Of a DNA stretch of 64,000 bases, positions 55,014 to 63,352 are shown piece by piece. The stretch is from an uncultured Mucilaginibacter sp. (GTDB lineage: Bacteria; Bacteroidota; Bacteroidia; Sphingobacteriales; Sphingobacteriaceae), in assembly GCF_903893715.1 (NCBI RefSeq), contig NZ_CAITNG010000139.1, forward strand, positions 62,001 to 126,000, given 5' to 3'. The notes below the pieces were generated by a model. That model searched no databases. It was not told where the DNA came from and saw only the letters and a program-made list of their open reading frames with translations. A program made the position numbers and the translations under genes. Each line of letters begins with the position of its first letter. Position 1 is the stretch's first letter.

Positions 55014-55091
55014 ATGTGGCGGCCGAAGCAGCAAGCATTTTTGCTGACAAGCAAGAGCCGTACATTGCAGCAAACACAAATACGCATATGA
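55014..55091 (+). other. 25-codon leader ORF ahead of the ParS-like antitoxin gene
   Basis: An ATG at 55014 with a good Shine-Dalgarno-like run (AAAAGGA at 55001-55007) opens a 25-codon frame that ends in TGA at 55089-55091. This overlaps the antitoxin ATG (55088-55090) as ATGA. A -7-like box TATATTTG lies at 54984-54991, placing transcription start just before it. It could be a leader peptide that couples translation, or an accident. The antitoxin frame is also open upstream here, with GTG at 55016. Confidence 0.35.
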
Positions 55092-55504
55092 TAGAAGTTG
55101 CCTTTTTAGAACCCTACCAACCTTCGTATGCCAATGCGATAAGTTTGCTAACAAGCTCAAAAAAGGGCTTAAACGCCAAAGCCGCTGTTGATTTTTTGGC
55201 TTTATCCGGCTTTTCGCCTATTGAGTTTCAAGAAACTTTTAAAACCACTGTTAAAACCATCCAAAATTATGTAACACAAGGCTTAAGCCTTGATGCCGCA
55301 TTAAGCGAAAAGCTGCTAAAATCGTTTGCTTTATTTGAAAAGGGTATAGCTGTGTTTGGCTCGGCAGCAGCGTTTCATCAATGGCTTAACCAGGCGGCTT
55401 ATGGTCTGGGCAACCAATTCCCTTTTGATATGATGGATACCATTACCGGTATAAACCTGATTGAAGAAGAACTCATCAGGCTTGAATATGGCGATTTAGC
55501 TTAA
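55088..55504 (+). CDS. ParS/Xre-MbcA-type antitoxin (DUF2384 family)
   Basis: The antitoxin of a type II RES/Xre module. From ATG 55088 it is 138 residues: an N-terminal helical DNA-binding-like region (about 15-70, SYANAISLLTSSKKGLNAKA then FKTTVKTIQNYVTQGLSLD). The C-terminal toxin-binding DUF2384 domain follows (about 75-138, FEKGIAVFGSAAAFHQWLN, TITGINLIEEELIRLEYG). The frame stays open upstream, so TTG 54971 or GTG 55016 could also be starts. GTG 55016 has the better ribosome-binding site, while ATG 55088 gives the usual family length. The RES gene begins 1 nt after the stop. Confidence 0.85.
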   Translation: MIEVAFLEPYQPSYANAISLLTSSKKGLNAKAAVDFLALSGFSPIEFQETFKTTVKTIQNYVTQGLSLDAALSEKLLKSFALFEKGIAVFGSAAAFHQWLNQAAYGLGNQFPFDMMDTITGINLIEEELIRLEYGDLA

Positions 55505-55505
55505 A

Positions 55506-55955
55506 ATGCTTGTTTACAGGATAGCCTTAGCAAAACACACTGTCGCCCTAACAGCCTCGGGCAGAGCTGCCAGATGGAACCCAAACGAAGTTGAAGTAAT
55601 ATACACGGCTTCATCGCGCTCTTTGGCCTGCCTCGAAAATGTGGTGCACCGAAGCCAGTCGGGCTTGAACCAGCTTTTTAACATCATGACCATTGAAGTT
55701 GACGACGGTATTGCAAAAGAAATTATCACGCTGGATAGCCTGACCGATGATTGGAGAGATTTCCATCAAATGCCCATAACACAGGCTATTGGCGAAAAAT
55801 GGATATCAGGAGGAAAGACGGCTGTTTTACAAGTGCCCTCCTCTATCATCAACGAAGAAGTAAATTATTTGCTCAATCCCCTACATCCTGACTTTAAACA
55901 CGTCCGTTTAATTAAAACCGAGCCATTTTCGTTCGACCGGCGCATTAAACAATAG
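55506..55955 (+). CDS. RES-domain toxin
   Basis: RES toxins degrade or ADP-ribosylate NAD-related targets; ParT and MbcT are the studied members. The 149-residue protein shows the conserved Arg-Glu-Ser set: R in LVYRIALAKH and GRAARWNPNEVEVIYTASSRSLACLE (Arg, Tyr and Glu), then the late serine in VPSSIINEEVNYLLNP. The order antitoxin then toxin with a 1-nt gap is standard. It converges on bshA with a 1-nt gap. All signature residues appear present, so the toxin should be active unless bound. Confidence 0.9.
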   Translation: MLVYRIALAKHTVALTASGRAARWNPNEVEVIYTASSRSLACLENVVHRSQSGLNQLFNIMTIEVDDGIAKEIITLDSLTDDWRDFHQMPITQAIGEKWISGGKTAVLQVPSSIINEEVNYLLNPLHPDFKHVRLIKTEPFSFDRRIKQ

Positions 55956-55956
55956 G

Positions 55957-57096
55957 TTACGCAAGTGTGGTGTTTTTAGCGATAACCTCGCGGTAGTAGT
56001 CTTCGTAAACCGGGAGAATAAGGCTCAGATCGAACTCCTTGGCACGCTTTAAGGCATTGTCTTTAAATGTATTCAGGCGTTCGTCATCCTGTAAAATATA
56101 GATTGCTTTTTCGGCCATGCCCTTTACATCACCGATATCGCATAAAAAGCCGGTAACACCATCCACATTCAATTCGGGCAAACCACCGGCATTCGAGCTG
56201 ATGACCGGTACACGACAAGCCATCGCCTCCAGTGCCGCCAAACCAAAGCTTTCCGATTGTGAGGGGATCATAAACAGATCGGCAACCGATAATATTTCTT
56301 CGATAGCTTCCTGTTTGCCTAAAAAACGTACATTATCGCAAACGCCCAAATCGCGGCAAAGCTGTTCACATTCAGAGCGCTCGCCACCATCGCCTACCAT
56401 CAATAGTTTTGATGGGATTACTTTGCACACTTTCGAGAATACCTTGATCACGTCTTGTGTTCGTTTTACCTTGCGGAAGTTGGAGGTGTGGATCAATATC
56501 TTTTCGCCGGCAGGGGCAATGGCCTTTTTAAAATGGTCTTTCGCTTTCATGTTAAAGCGCTTCAGATCGATAAAGTTGGGTATTACCCTGATCTCGTTTT
56601 CTATCTCGAAAAACTTAAGTGTATCTTCCTTTAGATTATGTGATACGGCAGTTACACCGTCGGATTTATTGATGGAAAAAGTTACCACCGGCTTATAGGT
56701 GCGGTCTTTACCAACCAGGGTGATATCGGTGCCGTGCAGCGTTGTCACTACCGGAATATGGATACCATAGGTGGCCAAAATCTGCTTGGCCATGAAAGCC
56801 GCCGAAGCATGGGGTATGGCATAATGTACGTGCAGAATGTCAAGGTTTTCGAAACGAACTACATCCACCAGTTTGCTGGCTAAGGCCAACTCATAGGGTG
56901 GGTAATCGAACAGCGGGTATTTGGAAACTGAAACTTCGTGGTAAAAAAGGTTTTCGGAAAAAAAATCCAACCTTGCGGGCTGATTATAGGTTACAAAATG
57001 CACCTGGTGGCCATTATCGGCCAAGGCCTTACCTAATTCGGTAGCAACAACGCCGCTACCGCCAAAAGTCGGATAACAAACTATTCCAATTTTCAT
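55957..57096 (-). CDS. bshA: N-acetyl-alpha-D-glucosaminyl L-malate synthase BshA
   Basis: BshA makes GlcNAc-malate from UDP-GlcNAc and L-malate, the first step of bacillithiol synthesis. The 379-residue GT4 glycosyltransferase begins with the family-typical MKIGIVCYPTFGGSGVVATE. It has HVHYAIPHASAAFMAKQI near residue 95, LHGTDITLVGKD near 123 and the GT4 nucleotide-sugar site SESFGLAALEAMACRVPVISSNAGGLPE near 280. This N-terminus is diagnostic for BshA. bshB and bshC are not in the window. The region before the ATG has a TATACTTG box 5 nt away, suggesting a nearly leaderless mRNA. Confidence 0.95.
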   Translation of the reverse strand: MKIGIVCYPTFGGSGVVATELGKALADNGHQVHFVTYNQPARLDFFSENLFYHEVSVSKYPLFDYPPYELALASKLVDVVRFENLDILHVHYAIPHASAAFMAKQILATYGIHIPVVTTLHGTDITLVGKDRTYKPVVTFSINKSDGVTAVSHNLKEDTLKFFEIENEIRVIPNFIDLKRFNMKAKDHFKKAIAPAGEKILIHTSNFRKVKRTQDVIKVFSKVCKVIPSKLLMVGDGGERSECEQLCRDLGVCDNVRFLGKQEAIEEILSVADLFMIPSQSESFGLAALEAMACRVPVISSNAGGLPELNVDGVTGFLCDIGDVKGMAEKAIYILQDDERLNTFKDNALKRAKEFDLSLILPVYEDYYREVIAKNTTLA

Positions 57097-57101
57097 TGGT
57101 G

Positions 57102-57109
57102 CAAGTATA
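57102..57109 (-). promoter_or_regulatory. Candidate bshA -7 box
   Basis: The minus strand reads TATACTTG, one mismatch from TAnnTTTG, ending 5 nt before the ATG. A start 4 nt after the box would leave a leader of about 2 nt. No -33 element was found. Confidence 0.4.
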
Positions 57110-57165
57110 AATGCATTATTTTCAATTAATGTGAACGCTATGTAAAAATAAGGTTTATATCAATA

Positions 57166-58977
57166 TTATTGCATGCCTTTGCTAATTGCTTGGTATACCA
57201 CATCCTGCACACGGCCGCGCACACTAATCTCGTTGAATTTTTTACTATCGCTTGGGTATACCCTGTTGGATAATAGAATATATACCAAATGACTTTGCGG
57301 ATCGACCCAAAAGCAAGTACCCGTATAACCAGTATGCCCATAAGTTTGCGGGGAAGCCAGACGCGACGGATAATGCTTCGTCGTATCCAGATTGGTGCGG
57401 TCGAAACCATAACCGCGGTTGGTTACCGTCGATTCGCGCGAGGTAAACAGGTTCACGGTCTCCGGTTTAAAATACTGTGCCCCGCCATAAGTACCGCCAT
57501 TCAATATCATCTGGTATAAAATACCCAGGTCGTTGGCACTGGCAAACAAACCCGCGTGTCCCGACACCCCGCCGGCCATTGCTGCGCCCTGATCGTGCAC
57601 GTAGCCATCCAATAGTTCCATTCTAAAATAGGTATCGTTCTCGGTTGGCGCAATTTGTTCTTTTTTGAAACGGTTACGTGGCAAGAAACCTGCGGTTTGC
57701 ATGCCTAAGGGGTCATAAAATTGTTTTTGAACGTAGAGGTTCAAGGGTTGTTGGCTTACTGTTTCAACAATCTCCCGCATAAAGTACATACTCAAGTCGC
57801 TATACACATATTGTCCGCGGGTTTTTAACGGTGAGTTGAGCATTTGCGGCCACATCACATCATTAAAATAGCCTTTGCGCATAAAATAGTGCTCTGCTAC
57901 TTTTGTTGGATAGGCGTCGGACAAGTCGCGGCTAAAATCGGCTGGCTTAAGATGCTCATAAAACGGGATATATGGCACTAAACCAGCTTCGTGCATCATC
58001 AACTCCTTTACTTTAATATCATTTTTATTGGTATTTCGCGCTTTTGCAAGGTAACTGCCGACGGTAGAATCCAGACTCAATTTACCTTGTTCGGTCAGGC
58101 GCATTACCTCCATTGTGGTAGCCGATATTTTGGTTACAGATGCCAGGTCGAAAATGTCGGTAATTTGGTCGGGATAATTATGGTCATAGGTATGATAGCC
58201 ATAGGCTTTGTTGAATATCACCTTACCATCTTTGGCTACGAATACCACGCATCCTGGTGTAGCGTGCAGACTTATGGCATCGTGTATAATATCATCAATG
58301 GGCAACAGGTTATCAGCATTAATGCCCGCATCTTCGGGCACGGTGTATTGCAGCCGCGTTTTAGTCGTTGAAAAACCGACGCCTGCTTTGTATTTTGTGG
58401 AATAAGTAGCATTTAGCCTTTGCGAGGCCGCTATACCGCCAAAAATTATTTGGGCCGTGTACATGGCCGCTACCGGCGTTTGCCTGCCGCACCAAATTAT
58501 GGGGGCAGTAATACGGTCCAGTCCCGCCAAATTCTTACCGTTACCGAAAAGTACCACGATGACGTTTCTTACTTTTTTGTTGGTGTTGATGAAGTTGACC
58601 AACGCGGGGCTGGCTGTCTCGGCTTCGCTTAATTCGACTATGACGGTGTTATAGAGTTTTAGTCCATCGGCAAGGTCATCAATACTTTTTGCGTCGTTAC
58701 CGGCAAAGTTTTGTACTTTGGTGTATTTATTGAGTAGACTATCGAACACCGGTGCATAATTATAACCAAAATGCACGCTGGCTATTTTGGCTGCATCGAG
58801 GTTTTGTATGGGTACCAACTGCTGCTCGTTATTTAACAATACGGTTGAGCTTTGCACCAGACGTTCCTCATTAACATAACTCATCCCCTGTTTATGCGGA
58901 CTTTGCGCGCAGGCCGAATGGAGAACAACAAACAACAACATTATCCATAAGCAAGTATTCGGCTTATTTTTTTTCAT
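57166..58977 (-). CDS. Lipoprotein with GH3 C-terminal-like domain fused to a beta-lactamase-family serine hydrolase
   Basis: A 603-residue predicted lipoprotein (lipobox HSAC, C23). Residues about 35-205 resemble the C-terminal sandwich domain of GH3 glycosidases (SSTVLLNNEQQLVPIQNL, VIVVLFGNGKNLAGL). Residues about 215-600 are a beta-lactamase-family hydrolase with S280-VT-K283, Y392-S-D394 and H548-TG. Related Bacteroidota proteins of about 1000 residues also carry the GH3 catalytic barrel in front; here the barrel is missing and the export signal leads straight into the sandwich domain. GGAG with 9-nt spacing supports ATG 58977, which overlaps the upstream amidohydrolase gene by 14 bp. 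A cell-wall amino sugar or peptide substrate is a guess. Confidence 0.88.
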   Translation of the reverse strand: MKKNKPNTCLWIMLLFVVLHSACAQSPHKQGMSYVNEERLVQSSTVLLNNEQQLVPIQNLDAAKIASVHFGYNYAPVFDSLLNKYTKVQNFAGNDAKSIDDLADGLKLYNTVIVELSEAETASPALVNFINTNKKVRNVIVVLFGNGKNLAGLDRITAPIIWCGRQTPVAAMYTAQIIFGGIAASQRLNATYSTKYKAGVGFSTTKTRLQYTVPEDAGINADNLLPIDDIIHDAISLHATPGCVVFVAKDGKVIFNKAYGYHTYDHNYPDQITDIFDLASVTKISATTMEVMRLTEQGKLSLDSTVGSYLAKARNTNKNDIKVKELMMHEAGLVPYIPFYEHLKPADFSRDLSDAYPTKVAEHYFMRKGYFNDVMWPQMLNSPLKTRGQYVYSDLSMYFMREIVETVSQQPLNLYVQKQFYDPLGMQTAGFLPRNRFKKEQIAPTENDTYFRMELLDGYVHDQGAAMAGGVSGHAGLFASANDLGILYQMILNGGTYGGAQYFKPETVNLFTSRESTVTNRGYGFDRTNLDTTKHYPSRLASPQTYGHTGYTGTCFWVDPQSHLVYILLSNRVYPSDSKKFNEISVRGRVQDVVYQAISKGMQ

Positions 58978-60595
58978 ATACTTTTTCTCCGTTAACATAA
59001 GTCTTCAGCACTTTTACGTTGGGTAATTCGGCACCGTCTGCCGTCATGATATCTTTATCCAACATCACAAAGTCGGCGTATTTGCCGGGCTCAATGCTGC
59101 CTTTTTCTTTTTCTTCAAAATTGGCTTTGGCGGCCCAGATGGTCATACCCATTAAAGCCTGCTTGCGGCTCAGCGCGTTCTCCATCTGGAAACCATCGTC
59201 GGGTTTGCCTTTCAGGTTTTTACGCACTACTGCCGCATAAAACGTGTACATAGGGTTTATATTTTCGACAGGGAAATCGGTACCCAAGGGCAGCCAGCCG
59301 TTTTGTTGCAGTAGTTGCTGATAAGCATAACCCGATTTCAAACGTTCTTTCCCTAAACGGTCAACAGCCCAAAACATGTCGGATGTGGCGTGGGTAGGTT
59401 GCACCGAAGGGATGATATTATAATCGCCGAAGAGGTGTACATCTTCCGGCGCTACAATTTGTGAGTGCTCAATGCGCCAGCGCTGGTCGTTTTTTCCTTT
59501 TAATACTTTGGCGTAAATTTTCAGTATCACACGGTTGGCCGAATCGCCGATGGCATGGGTACACATCTGGAAGCCTTTGGAGGCCACCAACATCGCCACG
59601 GCTTCATAATGCGCCGGGGTATTTAACAAAAAGCCGTTCCAGCCTTTTTTATCGGCATAAGGTTTCAGCAAGCAAGCCCCGCGCGAGCCGAGTGCCCCAT
59701 CAGCATACACCTTAAACGAGCGCACATCAAGGCGTGGTGTTTTTATAGCACCGCGCTTAAAAAGGTAAGTAAAGTTTTCGGGCTTGTCGGACAACATGAC
59801 GTACATCCGCATTTTTAGATTGCCGCTGTTCTGCAGTTCACGAATGGTGCCTATCATAGGATAATCCAAACCACAGTCCTCAACCGTAGTTAAACCTACG
59901 CCGAAGCACCTGGCTTGCGCATCCATAAAAGCGGCTTTGGTTTGCTCGTAGTCTTCGGGGGGTATTTTGTGCTCCACCAACTTCATCGCGTTATCAACAA
60001 GTATACCGGTCAGTTTACCGTTAATTGTTTCTATTTGCCCTCCGGGGATGGTTTGGCCTGGTTTAATGCCAGCTATATTGAGCGCGGCCTGGTTTACTAT
60101 AAATGCGTGACCATCCACACGCTCCAAAACAACCGGCCTGCCGGGGAACAATGAATCTAACTTTGATTTATTGGGGAACTGCTTTACTTTCCAGCGGTTT
60201 TGGTCCCATCCACGACCCATCAGCCAACCATCGGGGTTGGTTTTGGAAAAAGATAGTACCGAGTCGACGATTTGCCCCCAGCTTTGCATCCCGGTGAGGT
60301 CGACCTGGTGCAACGATTCGCCATAGGCATAAAAATGCGCATGCGCGTCGATAAAACCCGGATAAACGGCTTTTCCTTCGGCATCTACCACCTCTTTGGC
60401 ATTGTACACGCCGGTCAGGCTATCTGTACTGCCCACGGCTATAATTTTGCCGCCCTTTACGGCGAAAGCTTCGGCCTGCCTAAAATTACCATCGACGGTA
60501 TAAACCTTAGCGTTTTTTATAAGGAGATCGGCGTTGTAATCTTTTTGCTTACAGGCTACGCATAATAACAGCAGGGCGGGCAGCAGTTTTTTCAT
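58964..60595 (-). CDS. YtcJ-like amidohydrolase lipoprotein
   Basis: A 543-residue metal-dependent hydrolase of the amidohydrolase-3 family. The lipobox CVAC places the lipidated cysteine near residue 15. Metal-site motifs: GFIDAHAHFYAYGESL near residue 82, HAIGDSANRVIL near 345, RIEHSQIV near 370 and LGTDFPVENINP near 455. Family members deacylate N-acyl amino acids or hydrolyse amides; the exact substrate is unknown. The downstream GH3_C/beta-lactamase gene overlaps its end, so the two are cotranscribed lipoproteins. Divergent from mutL across 134 bp. Confidence 0.92.
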   Translation of the reverse strand: MKKLLPALLLLCVACKQKDYNADLLIKNAKVYTVDGNFRQAEAFAVKGGKIIAVGSTDSLTGVYNAKEVVDAEGKAVYPGFIDAHAHFYAYGESLHQVDLTGMQSWGQIVDSVLSFSKTNPDGWLMGRGWDQNRWKVKQFPNKSKLDSLFPGRPVVLERVDGHAFIVNQAALNIAGIKPGQTIPGGQIETINGKLTGILVDNAMKLVEHKIPPEDYEQTKAAFMDAQARCFGVGLTTVEDCGLDYPMIGTIRELQNSGNLKMRMYVMLSDKPENFTYLFKRGAIKTPRLDVRSFKVYADGALGSRGACLLKPYADKKGWNGFLLNTPAHYEAVAMLVASKGFQMCTHAIGDSANRVILKIYAKVLKGKNDQRWRIEHSQIVAPEDVHLFGDYNIIPSVQPTHATSDMFWAVDRLGKERLKSGYAYQQLLQQNGWLPLGTDFPVENINPMYTFYAAVVRKNLKGKPDDGFQMENALSRKQALMGMTIWAAKANFEEKEKGSIEPGKYADFVMLDKDIMTADGAELPNVKVLKTYVNGEKVYEKK

Positions 60596-60729
60596 AAATT
60601 GATAACAGTAAAAATATAAAAGCGTTTGATAAATGTTGATGCGCCGATAAGCTTACACCTAAAAGGTAAAGTTATGGCATCATTTTTCTAATTTAGCAAC
60701 GAAATTGAAATTGAAGGGAATTATTTTAC

Positions 60730-62580
60730 ATGTCTGATATTATACAGCTTTTACCTGATGCCGTTGCCAACCAGATTGCCGCCGGCGAAGTGGTGCAAAG
60801 GCCTGCATCGGCTGTAAAAGAACTGGTGGAAAACGCGATTGACGCGGGTGCCGATAAGATACAACTGATACTGAAGGATGCCGGGAAAGCGCTGATACAG
60901 GTGATAGACAACGGCTGTGGTATGAGCCTGACCGATGCCCGAATGAGCTTTGAGCGCCACGCTACATCAAAAATAAGAAAAGCCGAAGACTTGTTTGCTA
61001 TCCGCACCATGGGTTTCAGGGGCGAGGCAATGGCTTCGATAGCGGCTATAGCGCAGGTAGAACTGAAAACCCGCCGCGTGGAAGACGAGTTGGGTACGGT
61101 AATAGATATTGAAGGCTCGGAAGTGATTCGGCAGGAAGCCTGCCAAACCAATGCCGGTACATCAGTCAGTGTTAAAAATCTGTTTTATAATACCCCGGCA
61201 CGCCGCAATTTTTTAAAGGGAAATTCGGTGGAGACGCGGCATATTATCGATGAGTTTCAGCGCGTGGCGCTGGCCAACCCGCAGATATTTTTTACCATGC
61301 ACCATGATGGGCAGGAGGTTTACCATTTGCCTGCCACCTCGCTCAAACAACGCATTGTACATTTGCTGGGCAACCAATACAACCAAAGGCTGGTACCGGT
61401 TGAAGAAGATACTACCATTATTAAACTGCGCGGTTTTGTGGGCAAGCCCGAATTTGCAAGGCGTACCCGCGGCGAGCAGTTCTTTTTTGTGAACAACCGC
61501 TACATACGCGATGCTTATTTGAACCATGCGGTGATGACGGCCTTTGAGGAACTGTTGCCTGATGACAGTTACCCGCTATATGTACTGTTCATCGAGATCG
61601 ACCCGGCGAAAATTGATATCAACGTACATCCTACCAAAACAGAAATAAAATACCAGGATGAAAAGGCGCTATATGCCATCATCCGCTCGGCGGTAAAACG
61701 CTCGCTGGGCAGGTACAACATTACACCCACCATTGATTTTGACCAGGAGAACAGCATTGAGCACCTCATTACGCAGAAGCCGTTTGACGAAATCATACAG
61801 CCGAGTATACGGTTCAACGCAGATTTTAACCCTTTTGCACCTGAGGCTAAAGCAGAACGGCAAAGCACTTCGCATGGCGATTACCAGCGCAACCCTATCC
61901 CACAAAACTGGGACACGCTTTACGAAATCAGCAAAAAAGACGGCGCGGAACAGCAGCAAATGGATGTGCACAACAAAGCCATCAAGGTTGATGATGAGCA
62001 GGTGGTACAACCCGGTGAGAGGCAACTGTTCCAGGTGCATAACCGTTTTATCTTATCGCAAATAAAATCGGGCATGATGCTCATTAACCAACAGGCCGCA
62101 CACGAACGGGTATTGTACGAGCGCTTTTTGCAACAGCTCGACAGCCATTCGGGCGTAAGCCAGCAAACCTTGTTCCCGCAAAGCGTTACGCTTAACGCCG
62201 CCGATTATGAATTGCTGCGTGAGTTGCTCAACGATATACGCGCTTTGGGTTTCGACATCCGTGAGTTTGGCAAAAACACCGTGGTAGTTGAAGGGATCCC
62301 CGCCGAACTACCCAATGCCAACGAGCACGAACTGCTGGAACATTTATTGGAGGGTGTTAAAAACAATCAATCGGCTTTAAAGTTGGATAAACGGGATAAC
62401 CTGGCACGGTCGCTGGCGCGTAACGCCGCCATTAAAGCGGGCACCAAGCTTTCGCTGGATGAGATGAATTTACTGGTCGATCAGCTTTTTGCCTGCCAAA
62501 TGCCCAACATCTCGCTAAGCGGAAAACCCGTAATTATTACATTCACATTAAACGAGCTTTTGGAAAAGTTTGATAAATAA
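60730..62580 (+). CDS. mutL: DNA mismatch repair protein MutL
   Basis: MutL links mismatch recognition by MutS to strand removal. The N-terminal GHKL ATPase is intact in this 616-residue protein: ELVENAIDAGADK near residue 35, DNGCGM, RHATSKI, GFRGEAMASI near 95 and TSVSVKNLFYNTPARRNFLKG near 145. The C-terminal dimerisation domain is recognisable (VHNRFILSQIKSGMMLINQQ), but the endonuclease motif DQHA-x2-E-x4-E reads N453-QQAAHE-RVLY-E464. The later zinc-site motifs are also altered: RNAAIK at 564-569 and SGKP at 597-600. So the latent endonuclease of MutH-less bacteria looks degenerate. It is followed by rhomboid genes 15 bp downstream. Confidence 0.96.
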   Translation: MSDIIQLLPDAVANQIAAGEVVQRPASAVKELVENAIDAGADKIQLILKDAGKALIQVIDNGCGMSLTDARMSFERHATSKIRKAEDLFAIRTMGFRGEAMASIAAIAQVELKTRRVEDELGTVIDIEGSEVIRQEACQTNAGTSVSVKNLFYNTPARRNFLKGNSVETRHIIDEFQRVALANPQIFFTMHHDGQEVYHLPATSLKQRIVHLLGNQYNQRLVPVEEDTTIIKLRGFVGKPEFARRTRGEQFFFVNNRYIRDAYLNHAVMTAFEELLPDDSYPLYVLFIEIDPAKIDINVHPTKTEIKYQDEKALYAIIRSAVKRSLGRYNITPTIDFDQENSIEHLITQKPFDEIIQPSIRFNADFNPFAPEAKAERQSTSHGDYQRNPIPQNWDTLYEISKKDGAEQQQMDVHNKAIKVDDEQVVQPGERQLFQVHNRFILSQIKSGMMLINQQAAHERVLYERFLQQLDSHSGVSQQTLFPQSVTLNAADYELLRELLNDIRALGFDIREFGKNTVVVEGIPAELPNANEHELLEHLLEGVKNNQSALKLDKRDNLARSLARNAAIKAGTKLSLDEMNLLVDQLFACQMPNISLSGKPVIITFTLNELLEKFDK

Positions 62581-62595
62581 TACGAATTTAGCTTT

Positions 62596-63312
62596 ATGAA
62601 CTACTACAGGCAATCGCCCTTTGCTAATTTAACACCGGTTGTAAAAAACCTGATTATTATTAATGTGCTGTTTTTTATTGCAACCTGGGTTTTGGAACAC
62701 TATGGTATCGACCTTACCTCATTATTTTCGGCCTTTTATTTCGATTCGCCGCTGTTTAAACCATGGCAAATTATTACCTATATGTTTATGCACGCCGGTT
62801 TTTGGCATATTTTTATGAATATGTTTGTGCTGTTTATGTTTGGGCCAACACTGGAATATACACTCGGGTCAAAACGCTTTTTAAACTATTATTTTATAAC
62901 CGGCATTGGCGCGTTAGCTATGCAGATGCTGGTGCAAACCATCGAGGTTTACCATATCACCGGCTCGTTTACCATCGCCAACCACGACCTAAGCTTGTTT
63001 CAAACATCGCCATCGTTCGAAAAGCTCGACGATATTTACCGTGGTGCTATTTTAGGGGCTTCGGGTGCTATATTTGGTGTTTTGGTAGGTTTTGCCGTTC
63101 TTTTTCCGAATGTAGAACTGCGTATTTACGGGGTAATACCCATTAAAGCAAAGTATGCCGTAATAGGCTATGTGGTGTGGGAGCTTTTTTCGGGGGTAAG
63201 CCAGTTTGCCGGCGATTCTGTTGCGCACTTCGCGCATTTGGGCGGTGCATTGGTCGGTTTTATTTTGTTAAAAATATGGGGTTATGGCAGCCAAGACAAT
63301 TTTTATAGTTGA
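62596..63312 (+). CDS. Rhomboid family intramembrane serine protease
   Basis: A 238-residue rhomboid with about six transmembrane segments. The oxyanion-side motif HAGFWHIFMNMFVLFMFG lies near residue 66. The catalytic serine is S156 in GASGAIFG, and the partner histidine is H214 in HFAHLGGALVGF. All active-site elements are present, so it should cleave transmembrane substrates in the inner membrane. An unusual extra loop (about 115-145) separates helices 3 and 4. It lies 15 bp after mutL and 40 bp before a second rhomboid gene. Confidence 0.93.
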   Translation: MNYYRQSPFANLTPVVKNLIIINVLFFIATWVLEHYGIDLTSLFSAFYFDSPLFKPWQIITYMFMHAGFWHIFMNMFVLFMFGPTLEYTLGSKRFLNYYFITGIGALAMQMLVQTIEVYHITGSFTIANHDLSLFQTSPSFEKLDDIYRGAILGASGAIFGVLVGFAVLFPNVELRIYGVIPIKAKYAVIGYVVWELFSGVSQFAGDSVAHFAHLGGALVGFILLKIWGYGSQDNFYS

Positions 63313-63352
63313 TTTTAGTTAAGATAAAATATCGGATATTTATAAGTGAACT

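Noticed and set aside
54971..55087. TTG start giving a longer ParS-like antitoxin
   Set aside because: The TTG lies upstream of the likely transcription start and lacks a ribosome-binding site. It is kept only as an alternative in the antitoxin entry.
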